Assembly (NCBI GenBank): GCA_940671915.1
Contig: CALNVZ010003432.1
Span: forward strand, 7,635,080 to 7,699,079
Source of the DNA: Paracentrotus lividus
Taxonomy: Eukaryota; Echinodermata; Echinoidea; Camarodonta; Echinidae
DNA length: 64,000 nucleotides
Direction: 5' to 3'
Below are positions 47,445 to 60,600 of the stretch, piece after piece (position 1 is the stretch's first letter; each line of letters starts with the position of its first letter). The notes beneath the pieces are model-generated. The model made no database searches, was not told where the DNA came from, and worked only from the letters and a program-made list of their open reading frames with translations. Position numbers and translations under genes: made by a program.

Positions 47445-50400
47445 CTAAAGTGCATAATTGAAGTTGTTGCCAAACTTATCCATGTATTTCTTCTGATCCA
47501 CTTTGCTCATTGCTGCAGCCACTCTCTTTACAGACCCCCTAAAATGAGAGAGAGAGAGAGAGAGAGAAAAAAACTTCTGGGTAATTTCTTGGTAACTGAC
47601 ATTACAAAAACACAACATTTTTAGATTGTTTGCTGCGTGATTTAAAAAATAAAAATACATGTGTCTTCAAATTAATACAGTTGAACAAATCATTGAAGGG
47701 GAAGGATTCATGTCCAAAAAAAAAAAAATCCATTCAAACCGCACTGCTCGTGAAACAACAAACAAAATGTCTTGGCATATTAGTACAACATGATCTTGTT
47801 ATAACAAGGTAATTAGCTTGGTTCTAGAGCACCTTGTTAAAACAGAAGTGCGATGCAATTAGTTAGGAGCACCTCATTTTAACAGGGGTGGAATAGAAAT
47901 AGTCCTGAAAACCTCATTAGAACAGGAGTAGACTGTAATTAGTCTAAAACACCTCATTAGAACAGGACTTGACTGCAATTAGTCTAAAACACCTCATTAC
48001 AACAGCAGTGGACTGTAATTAGTCTCATGAACCTTATTAGAACAGGAGTGGCCTGTAATTAGTCTCAAGCACCTCATTAGAACAGGAGTTGACAGTAATT
48101 ATTCTCAAACACCTCATAAGAACAGGAGTGGCCTGTAATTAGTCCCAAACACATCATTAGAACAGGAGTGGCCTGTAATTAGTCCCAAACACCTCATAAG
48201 AACAGGAGTTGACTGTAATTAGTACCAAACACCTCATTAGAACAGCAGTTGACTGTAATTAGTCCCAAACACCTCATTAAAACAGGAGTCGACTGTAATT
48301 AGTCACACACACCTCATTAGAACAGGAGTGGCCTGTAATTAGTCTAAACACCTCATTAAAACAGGAGTGGCTGTAATAGTCCAACACACGCTCATTAGAA
48401 CAGGAGTGACCTGTATAATTAGTCTCAACAAGAACTCATAGAACAGGAAATGGCCTGTAATTATCTCAGAACCTCATTAGGATAGGAGTTGACACGTATT
48501 TAGTCCAAACACCTCAATTAGGAACAGGGATTGACTGTAAATGTCTCAAGCACTCATTCAAACAGGAGTGGCCTGTATTGTCTAAACAACACTCATTTGA
48601 ACAGGAGCGGCTCCTGTAATTAGTTCCAAACACTACTCATTAGAAACAGGAGTGGGCCGTAATTAGTCCAAACACCTCATTAGAACAGGAGTTGAGCTGT
48701 TATAGTCCCCAAAACCCATTAGAACAGGAGGGCCTGTAAATTGTCTAAACAACCGTCATTAGAACAGGATTGACTGTAATGGTCTAACAGAACCTCATTA
48801 GAACAGGAGTGGCCTGTAAGATCCAAACAACCCATTATGAAAGGAGTGGTCCTGTAAATTAGTCCCAAACACCTCATTTAGACAGAGTTGACCGTTATTA
48901 GTCCACACATCATTAGAACAGGAGGGCATGATAAGTTGGTCTACACCTCAAATTAAAAGGAAGTTGACTGTAATTGGTCTAAAACACCTCATTAGAACAG
49001 GAGTAGCCTGTAATTAGTCCCAAACACCTCATTAGAACAGGAGTGGCCTGTAATTAGTCCCAAACACCTTTGATTAGAACAGGAGTTCACAGTCAATAGT
49101 CTAAAACACCTCATTAGAACATGAGTTGCCTGCAATTAGTCCCAAACACCTCATTAGAACAGGAGTGGCCTGTAATTAGTCTCAAGCATCTCATTAGAAC
49201 AGGAGTTGACAGTAATTAGTCTAAAACACGTCATTAGAACAGGAGTTGACTGTAATTAGTCTAAAACACCTCATTTGAACAGGAGTGGCCTGTAATTGGT
49301 CTAAAACACGTCATTAGAACAGGAGTTGACTGTAATTAGTCCCAAACACCTCATTAGAACAGGAGATGACTCTAATTAGTCCCAAACACCTCATTAGAAC
49401 AGGAGATGACTGTAATTAGTCCCAAACACCTCATTAGAACAGGAGTGGCCTGTAATTAGTCTCATGAACCTCATTATAACAGGAGTGGCCTGTAATTGGT
49501 CTCAAATACCTGGGCCACTTCACATAAAGAGTTACTATTATAGTAACCTTGCCATGACAACATTGATCGACGGCCAATCAAAATGCAGTATTTCATGAAA
49601 GTTACCATTGATGGCAAAGTTATTATAATTATTGTCACTCTTTATGCAATAGTGCCCTGGTTTATAACTGGAGTAAACTGCATTTGAAAAGAAACCTACC
49701 TATTCATGACGATCTTCTCCAACCTGTTCCTAGAGGTATTGTTGATCTTCTTGATATCGGTCAAGCCGGGATACTTCTTAGCCTTCCCTTTCCCTTTCTT
49801 CCCGCTACCCTTCCCCTTCCCTCCTTTTCCTTTCTGTCCTGTCGCTCCTGATGACGATGATGACCCAAGGTCAAGCCCTATGGCCCCCTCAATGTCCTTA
49901 AGAAGCTCAGCGTCTTGCCAGGCTGATGTTTCTTGACGTGGAATGCAAAGACAATAAGTTGTGGATTAGCATTTAACGTCTTGCATCATATTACCTTTTT
50001 ATTTTAGCTTTTTAGCTTGGAATCATGGGGCTGCAATTACGCATAATGGACATGACAAACATTACATAGATGTTATGGCTGTTTCAAATATCTTTAAAAA
50101 AATAGTTCCAAATCACATTTCATTCATATTATCAGGCATGTTTGACTATTAGTGACATTCTGAAAAATTTTAACGGTATTTTATCATGGATAAAGATTAA
50201 ATTGATGTCTTGAACATGTAGGGTACCGGTAAATGAACTTAATACATATCAGGTGCAGATTCATTATTTAACATATTGTCTGATTTTGACATATGGGTTG
50301 TTTTACGATCAGGGTACACTTTTAAAAAATTGGCCTTCTGTGCACATAAAAAGAAATATAGGTACATGTACTGTACTCTTAAATCTACAATGGCAGGCTA

Positions 50401-53400
50401 TTGGACACTATTTGAGCAACCTAAAAGAGAAAAATGAGTTATTGAAATACACATTTACTTCTAAAAAATTACCATATCTGGCATTTTAGAGCAAAATTAC
50501 TGTCTCATTTTATTTTTTCTGATTTTGAGCCTGCGCATCTTTATTATTAGCAATCATTAGGCTTGTTTTTCCAATCAGAACTGACTAATGAAATGTAATT
50601 GTTTAAAAACTGAAAAACCAAGAAACTAAAGTTAATTTGATTTTTTGTGACCATTAACCAAAAATGGGGCACCAAATCTGCCAAAAAATGTCCTCTCCGA
50701 ATTCGGTGGTTTTACGCAGAGTTAGATATCACTTGATGAACAATGTTTTTGTCTGTAAGAACACGGGTATATATGCAACAAATTAAATGTTTACTTTACC
50801 AACATCCGCTTATTTTTCAGACAGTTCACGTTACAATGTTGTCAAATCATGTTCCGTCAAAAACGTCCTCTCCGAAAAATGAAGCAATTGACTTTACGTG
50901 TAATAAAAACTTTGAACCCCTATAGAAAAATAAGTTGGTGAACTCATGCTCCAATTTACGCGATAGTATTCTTACTTCAGGGCCCGTACCGAGCGTTTTT
51001 TCTAGGAGGTGCGTTTCGGAGTATATTAGTTCAATACATTATTGTAGGGGGTGAGAACGGCCATAGCCCGATTCAGCCTCTAGCGAACGCGAGGGCGTGT
51101 ATGGGGGGGCGGAGGGAGTCTCGAGGTACGCGGTGGGCGGGGTGATGTCTTTCCAGTGCCTTCCTTTACACATACATAGAGATTTGTTTGTTTTTCGCAA
51201 TGAAAAAGGTAATTCCTTTTAGGATGTGAGCGCGAAGCCCAAGAGGAAAGCTTTCTGCAAAGCAACTTTGAAGAAAAAGTATTTCATTTTATCGTTGCCT
51301 TTTTTTATTTTGTTTGTGAGCGCGAAGCGCGAGCCGAAAATTTTGCCTTATAACGACATGAAGGCATTGTATTTCACACATATTGTGCGCCATAAATAAT
51401 TAACAGATCTGTTTATAATGGTCTAAATAAATGTCTGTATATCCTTTCTGAATGTGATTCAGTCAGAGTATTTTGTTTAATCATTGTCTTCTATTTGGCT
51501 TGCGAGCGCGAAGCGCGAGCCAAAAATTTTGCCTTAAAATGATTTTATTTTTTAAGTCCCCCACGTGCTGATAATCACTGCCCTTTAGCAAAATGCGAGC
51601 GCAAAGCGCGAGCAAAACTCAATCTAAATGAGATTGGTCTCTTTCGGGAAATGATAATTCCTTTTATAAGCAATACCAACCCAGATCGGGAACAATAGCT
51701 TTCAACATAATTATAGCTATTTGAAAACAAGAATATTTTGTTTATCAATTGTCTTATTTTTGGTTGCGAGCCCGAAGCGCGAGCCGCCATTACGTCAACC
51801 CCTCGTTTGCAAGCAGACCTGAGCTGACCCTCCGTATTCAGGTCCCATACCCCCTTATCAAAAAACCTTGTTTGAAACTATTTCCAAGCACTATCGACCC
51901 TGCATGGCCAGATAATCCCTGTTATCAAACTTTACAACTCCACAGGCCAGCTTGACCGTTGAGCCAGGGGTAAATGATAAACAACAGCTGGGATGTTACG
52001 TAATAGTAGCTCTGCCTATGAGTAGGCCCTTCAAAATAAAATGATTGTATTTGATATATTTCAAGTTTTCACAGGCATATTATATTTAGAAATCAAGTGT
52101 TAATTCGTTTTCAATTTCAAACGAAGAAAATCGACCTCGGGATAAGGAAAGTACAAGAATAAACTAGATGAATCTTCGACCGCGCACGGTCGGAAGGCAT
52201 GCCTCCGTATTGCCACATCGGAAAAAAAAGGCATGCGCATGTTGAGTATTTTACATCCATTTATACCATGATATCTTTGAGATATTGACCCCAAATCTAT
52301 TAAAGTTGTATCATCAGAATTATTTCCAACTCAGGAAGGATGGCTACTGATGTAATAAAAATGATAAACATGTTTAAGTTGATCTGTCAAAGGTCCTTCA
52401 GAAATTGCACAAACGAGTCATTTACATAAATAACCAGTGACCTTTGATGTCCTGACCTCAAAAATCTAATCAGTTCATCTTTCCTCCCACATGACCCAAG
52501 TTTGAAGTTGATCCATAAAACGGTTCAGAAGTTACAGCAAGAACGTGCCATTTTCATGTATACAATGACGTCTGTGACCCTTGACCTTTGACTTCATGAC
52601 CTCAAAATATAATAAATTCATTGTCCCTACCATATGCAAACATGACCCAAGTTTGATGTTCATCCATCAAACTGTTCTTAAGTTATCGCAAGAACAAGCC
52701 ATTTTCACGTACACAATGTCCTCTGTGGCCTTTGAACTTTGACCTCATGACTCTAAATTCTAATCAGTTTATTGTCCGTCCCATATGCACATATGACCCA
52801 AGTTTGAAATTGATCCGTCAAACGGTTTTTAAGTTTATTGCGAGAACAAGCCATTTTCATGTACACAATGACCTCTGTGACCTGTGACCTCATGACCCCA
52901 AAATCTGATAAGTTCATTGTCCCTCCCATATGTATATATGATCCAAGTTTGAAGTTGATCCCTCAAACGGTTCTTAAGTTATCGCAAGAACGAGAGCCAT
53001 TTTCACGTACACAATGACCTGTGACCTTTGACCTCATGACCCCAAAATCTAATAAGTTTATTGACCCTCATATATGCAAATATGACCCAAGTTTGAAGTT
53101 TATCCCTCAAACAGTTCTTAAGTTATCGCAAGAACGAGCCATTTTCATTTTTCAGATCATTGTCCCTACCATATGCATACATGATCCAAGTTTGAAAGTG
53201 ATCCGTCAAACGGTTCTTAAGTTATCGCGAGAACGAAAACGGGACGGATGTACGGACGGACGGACGTACGGACGGACGGACGGACGGACAACCCGAAAAC
53301 ATAATGCCTCCGGCACCACCTTCGGTGGCGGAGGCATAAAAACTAATAAAAATGTATCGATACAGACATCTTGATCGTTTAATGTAAACAATATTGGCCC

Positions 53401-55081
53401 CCAGCTGTGACCTTGGGTGACCACTGTTTGGACCGAGGTCAAGGAACAGATGTTTTTTAGATAGATATCTGGTTGAGGTGTTTGTCACACCAGGGTCTCC
53501 TCTCACGTCCCTGGTCACACTTGGGAAAGAGAACTAATAGAGTTACAAGTAGGGGTATACTGTCCTCAAACGGACTGGTTCGTCATGCAAATTTGCCATA
53601 TACAACATGAAGGCATTGTTTATCACACATATTTTGCCCCGTAGGCCTACTTATTTTTTATTCCTGTAGGAGCCAGTGGTAGGAGCTGATATCACCGCCC
53701 TTTGACAAAATGCGAGCGCCAAGCGCGTATGAAAATCACATTGGTTAATAGTCTATAAATTTAATGTTTGTAATTCCTTTCTGAATATGATGATAATTTT
53801 TGTAAATTACATACGAGCGCGAAGCGCGAGCGAAAAATCGTACATAGAGAACTGACAACGAAATATTAATCGTTGGCTTTTGTTTGTTTTATTTTTTAAG
53901 GTTATAGCGTAAACTTTTTGTACATGCATGCCCAAAATTTTCTGTTATAACGACCTAGATGCAGGGCGGTTAAAACTTTTTTTCATCTTACTGACTGAAG
54001 CATCTCCTAAAATTGATGATAATCTTTTGTAATAGAATTACCAAATAGGAGAACGCGCTTGGAAAAAAATAGATATAATGCAATTTCTGGAGGAATTAAC
54101 AAATTTATTTATTAATTTTTTAATGTAACGGTAAAGGTACTCTGGCTCATATTCTAAACATGTGTAATGTAGCTCTTCAACAAGGTAGACTAACCTACCG
54201 ACATAATAGTGTATTGCGATATGTAGCTAAGGAATTGAAGAAATGTGCCGAAGGAAACGGATTGCAAATCCAGCTATTTGCCGACCTCCCCGGTATGAGA
54301 GTGAATGGAGGCACAATACCCCCTAATATCATCCCTACAATAAAGAAACCAGACCTGGTACTGTGCTTCCCAGAAGCAAGTCCGGTAAAAGTAGTATTAG
54401 TTGAGCTAACTGTCCCGTTCGAGCCAAATATCCGTAAAGCTAGGAAACGAAAAGAAGATAGATATGCACAGCTGAAAATGGACATTGAATCCAAGAATTA
54501 CGAATCACATCTCCTATGTTTCGAAGTCGGGAGTAGGGGGGTAATCACAAAAGAAAACAAACAACAAATCAAGAGTATCTTTCGTCACGTGGGTACAAGA
54601 AAATGTAGAGATACCTTATTGACAATGAGCAAACTGGCTCTGATAGGATCTTATGTTATATATAATGCAAGATCAGAACCACAATGGACTGATATTGCAC
54701 TTCTCGACTAAGAACTCTGTGTTATATCTTATACCTTTCTTAAGTACATAGTTCAAGCCATATGCCGGAACTAGTTATTGTGATAGATAGATTTATTGAT
54801 ATAATAATTTGCCTGTATAATAATTGAATAGAACAGTTGAAAATTGGAAGAATTATATTTTATGTCGATTTAATATTTGATAATATTCAATATTTATGTA
54901 CATTTTTGAAACACATTAACGGGTCAAAAAATTTATATTCTCATGATTATAATGAATCTCCAATCTTGCTGATCAGTTGTCTATCTTTCTCTCCACCTCT
55001 CCCTTACTTCCCTCTCTCCCACTCTCTTCTACTCTCACCCTCTCTAGTCCCTCCCTTTCTTTCTCCATCTCTGTCTCCCTA

Positions 55082-55122
<41 letters not shown>

Positions 55123-57575
55123 CTCTCAATGTAACGGGATGTATACATTAAGTCATGTATACATTAATGCGTGAGATAGCCATTAATTATTTTCACAAGA
55201 CTTGATAGACTGAAGATGTAACGGTATGAAAATTCTTTTCTTTTCTACATGCCTCTCTACATGCCTTTAAATATAAATGATATGCCATATATGTTGTCAA
55301 ACCAAAATATAATTGATATGCCATTTATGTTGTTAAAACGAAAGCATGTTTATTTAAACCAAGAATATACTATTAGGCAGATAAGGAAAACAGTTGAAAC
55401 CTACTATTATTTAGTTAAGTACCTTTCATAATACATTTCATTTTTATATGACCTTTTGCTTAATTTGTATTCCATTCTGTTGGTTTTACATTGTTAAATT
55501 TCATCGTATTTGTTATTGAATATTCATGTCACCCTTGTACGTTTTGAATAAACACGTAACCTGGGTTTTATGTACTCCCATTTATGGAGAAATAAATGGT
55601 GATTATAAAAAAAATTAAAAAAAAATCCTTTCTAAAAAGAAGATGTCATCCTTAAAAAAAAAAAAAAGTTACGAGCGCGAAGCGCGAGAAAAATTACGTA
55701 ATTTGGAGATATGGGCCGAACTGCTCCATTGATGTCCAAGAGGAGCAGGAGAGCAAAATACTAACGCTATCACATTTCGAATTTAGTGGCACCGGTTAGT
55801 CTTGATATGGTGCCGGTGTTTGAAACAAGCAGCCACCGATAGTACCCCCCCCCCCCCCCCCGCGCACTCCCCCGGCGACGATCATATATATTTTTTGCTC
55901 CTCTTTCGCACCCCTATTTTTTTTCTCCTCTCCTCTTTTGCACCTCTTTTTTTTTTTTGGGGGGGGGGGCCTGAAGGGGGTGCGTTCGCACCCTCCGCAC
56001 CCCCCCCCCTGGCGACGGCCCTGTACTTATAAATCTAGAACACATACCCCGAAATTTGAGGGAAAACAAAACAACTTTTTTTTTTAAGGTCCAGTGGGAC
56101 AAAATGGTGTACCCTGATCGTAAAACAATGCTTATGCAGTCAATGAATAATTTTCAAATTATAGGGGGGGGGGGGGGAAGGCCCCTATACCTCTATGTGG
56201 ATCCTCCACTGCATATATACATCCATGTTTTGCAACATGAAACTTATTATGTGAAAGTTTCATGCAAACAAATTTTCTGGTTAAAGGGTATTGTTATGCT
56301 TCAATCTAAATTTTCTAAACAGTTTGTTTCAATTTTTTTCTCAAGTCATCTTCATAATAGTTTACAACAATCATTCAGACTTTTTTCATTTCATGTTATC
56401 AAGCAGAATTTCATTTCATTTTTAATACCTGTTTGGTCTGTGTCTGCTTTCTCTATCTTCACACTTTGGCCGCCATCTTCTTTGGGATTGCCCAACTCGT
56501 CTCGGGCAATGATTCTACCATGGAAAGGGCACTAGGCAAAAAGAAAAAAGAAAAAAGAAAATGAAGAAGAGATTAGAAACAATAAGCATGTTAAAAATAC
56601 ACCGTTAAAAGGCACAAGATTCAACATCAAAGGGAAATCATTGTGACGGTCATTATCATTAAAGATTCCCATAACCCCCCAACCCTGATACCATACAAGT
56701 TTGAATGCAGTTTTATTAGTTGTGTTTAATGTATCATCAAACTAGGCTGTTTATTATCATCATCAACATTGTCATAAAAAAGAAGCTGAAATCAGCATAA
56801 AAGCGAAACTCTAACAACCCTGTGTGACACTTGACTTCAACATCTTCACTACAACCAGCAGCACTACCTATGTCATCCTCATCACCATTACTAGAATATA
56901 CATCACAATTATAATCGTCATCATCATCATCTCACAATCATCATCATCCTCACCATCATCCTCTCCATCATCATCACCATCATCATTACCATCATCATCA
57001 TCACCACCACCACCACCACTATCATCATCACCACCCATCTTTGTCCAGTCCATCCTCTCACATAGTTGTCCATTAGGAAGGGGTGTTCTGCATTTCCAAT
57101 TGACTGGCTAAAACACTTCATCATCACCATCATCATCATCTTACCACCATCATCATCTTTATCATCATCACTATTACCACCACCACAATCATCATGAACA
57201 TGATCATCATCATCACCACCACCATCACCATCATGACTGAGTTTAAAAAGTAGATATATAGATAGCATGTTAACTGCCATATTACAAATAATGTTGTTAT
57301 ATTTTAATGTTTTCTTTTATGCCATCTGTTTGTTCATATATACAGTGTATGATACATGTGAAACATCTGTGTATTTCTCATACTCCGAAAGGGGTCTATA
57401 GAAATTTGCACATAAAGTTCAAAGTTCAAAGTTCACCACCACCACCATCACCATCATCATCACCAACCTTCGTCCTATCCATCCTCTCACATAGTTGTCC
57501 ATTAGGAAGGGGTGTTCTGCATTTCCACTTGACTGGCTAAAACACTTCATCATCACCATCATCATCATCATCACT

Positions 57576-57607
<32 letters not shown>

Positions 57608-57637
57608 TACCATCATCATCATCCTCACCATCATCCT

Positions 57638-57693
<56 letters not shown>

Positions 57694-60600
57694 CCCTCAC
57701 CACCACCACCATCACCACCACCACCATCATCACCACCATCACCATAATCATTACCCACCTTTGTCCTGTCCATCCTCTCACATAGTTTTCCGTTAGGAAG
57801 GGGTGTTCTGCATTTCCACTTGACTGGTTGAAAGGATCCTGTGAAACTCATTACTCTGGTCTTCATGCTGTCCTTGGCCGACTGCAAAAATCGTAATAAC
57901 AGAATATAACACAAAATGACCTCATTCAGAATTTGAAAGCGTTTATTTATTAACTTTATTCAGGATCTTACAAATAAATCAATCTTCCAGATAATGCTGT
58001 AATCATAATTGCAAACCTTTAGGTCAGACAGGAGGAATTGCATAATGATTTTTAAGCCAATCAATCATTCATAATTGTTGAGATATTGATGAATGAATAT
58101 TGTCATTTCATAAGCATACCAAGGGACCATCAAAATAGCACTGCAGTCTATAAAGTGACATTTTTACTTTGTGTGAAGCATGCACTGAAGCTATGGAAAT
58201 CAAATTTCAGGGTTTCATCTCGACACATTATGACATGGGAGAAAATATTGGAAATTCTATCAATAAGGTCACACATTAAATACCAGATGAGCTAGATAAA
58301 TCCGACTTCAAGTCCAGCTGAACTCTTTGTGAAACACCCCCACCCCATCCATTATAGTGCTAGTTCAATTCAGAATTATTTGTCATGCATTATCAGTAGA
58401 GATAGAGTTTAAAAGTCATCAATCAATTGAGAAAAGTGAAAGTAACAAACCTCTAGTACTACTTCTTCATCTTGTACAGCGCCAATCCAGGTTCTTGCAT
58501 CTGTGTCAGGCCTGCAAATAACCAAGAGAAATATGTGACGCATCACACCGAAATCAAACACAAGTCGCCGAGCAAATTTAGCACAGTGTCGAGGAAATCA
58601 GCAAAATAATCAAAATTGTCTTATTTGAGGGGAAATATTTTTTGATTTTCTGAATTGTAAATGTATCTTGTATGCTCTGCCAAAAAATTGAGTAGAAATG
58701 ATTAGGGGAAAGCCTTTAAAAATGGATTGTTTTGTTGCAATCTTTGACTCTTTTCTAGCGACTTGTGTCTGATTTCGATATGATGAGTCACATATAGACT
58801 TTAACTTTAGGGAAGCCTCCGCTGTGATAATATGTACAAGAGGTCTTTGACTGTTTTACATGCTGCTCAGAGAGCAAATCATTTTTTTTAAAGGTAATCA
58901 TATTTAACACTTTGTACATTGTACATGTATCCATAAGTAAAAGCACTTTATAAATACGATTATTAATATTTATGTATATTATTATTTCATTGCAACAACA
59001 ACTTTTTATGTGTAATTTACTGTAATTTACACTTCATAAACTAGGTATCAATAGTTGGTATCTGTAACTGTATAGTCTTATGTTTATTAACAACATTATA
59101 CTTTGTATGTTAATAATGAAGAGGGGCCAGGCTCGACTACATGTAGCACATGTGCTATTTTCTGGTCCCATTTACCATTTGTAATATTTTAATTATATGT
59201 ATGTCATGAAATGTTATCATTGGTAAATAAATAAATCAAATAAAAATGTTATACATGTATCCATAAGTAAAAGTACTTTATAAATATGATTATGAATATT
59301 TATGTATATTATTATTTCATTGCAACAACACAACAATTAAGTGACATCTAAGACTTCTTCAATCTTTCAGTCAAAATACAGTCACTAGAGATTATGAGAT
59401 TTTTTCTCAACTGTACATGTAGGTGGCTTGACAAATGCGAAATTTCAATGCGAGACCATTATCCAATTAAATCTGAACTTGAGTTCAAACCAAAGTTCAG
59501 AATATGAGCCAACGTGGCACTAAGTTATAATTTAAGGGATAAATAAAGATTTAAGCTGTCTTGCTGTACTTCCTACCTGAGAATGACAGGAGCTTTAATG
59601 TCTTCTGGATTCTTCCAGTAAGCTAGATCGGTTCCAAATGGTACCACTGGTGCCTTTTTCAGTAACTCCTCCCTCTTGCGCTCCTGCTCTGTTACGGGCT
59701 TGGTCTTCTTTGCCGGGATGATGTGGTATCTGTAAGAAGTGTTTTGAAAATTTCATCTTCAAATTTCAAGTCAATTTACAAGCCAAAATTTTTGCAGTTA
59801 TGAAAATAAGACAGGTACATGTATCTTCAAAATTCTGGATTACATGTAGGTTAGGAAATTTCTGAAGGCTTAATGTCCAGATTTTTAAAAGATTTTTTCA
59901 TCACTATAAGTCCCCTTATATTGAAACAGAATGTTTGATCATGTCATGATTTGAAGTTGAATGAACTTTATAAGAGTTGCTGATCCAAGAGGTGTGGAAT
60001 TGTCAGGTGTGCCTTGCCAATCACCCTTCCTTTTCCCCAAATAGAGAAAAAAAAATATGCCTACAAATGGTCAACTTCTTGTTTATTCAAACTTTTCATG
60101 GGTGTACCAAACTACAAAAATTGGTGTAGCCCCCCCCCCCCCCCCCCCCCCACCCCCGATAGAATCCTGGATGCATGCACACTTTATACTAACCCCGGTG
60201 GTAACTTGGCTTTCTCACGTATCTGCCTCAGTTTATCCTTCATTGCTGCGATGCTCCCCGCTTGAGATGCAGGATCCAACATGTCATTATCAGCATCTCT
60301 GATTGGATGCCAGTCAATGCTCGTTTCTTGTTTGATCGACCCCTTTGATGTCCTGGCAGAATCCATCCCTGAAAACAAACAAGACATATGAGATGTTGGC
60401 ATTGTTTGTAAATTTGTTTGAGCCGTTTATAGACCCGAGCTCATATTCATAAAACCTTCATAGGCCTCGTTATAACCTAACTGTGTACGGTTCTCTATGT
60501 AATTATTTGACAACTAGCTTTAGTGTGGTTTTATAAATATAGGCCCAGTATGATCAGTAATCATGCTTTAAAACAAACTGAATTCTTCAAAATACATACT

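Larger units (their letters stand above)
56885..57750. repeat. (ATC)n microsatellite interleaved with exon copies
   Basis: Long imperfect ATC/ACC trinucleotide tracts (about 56885-57035, 57115-57240, 57430-57465, 57541-57750) alternate with the two partial copies of the UVSSA zinc-finger exon. Tract plus exon fragment appears to be the unit that was tandemly duplicated, probably by slippage or unequal exchange within the repeat. Confidence 0.85.

Noticed and set aside
47800-49508. Possible CRISPR array, because of 40-bp regular repeats
   Set aside because: The whole unit repeats without unique spacers, in an animal intron, so it is a minisatellite.
49706-49936. Plus-strand ORF with Phe/Pro-rich run
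   Set aside because: Antisense shadow of the UVSSA Gly/Lys-rich exon.
56824-57914. Asp-, Met- or Ile-rich ORFs over 90 codons
   Set aside because: Translations of the ATC microsatellite; only the short zinc-finger segments within are meaningful.
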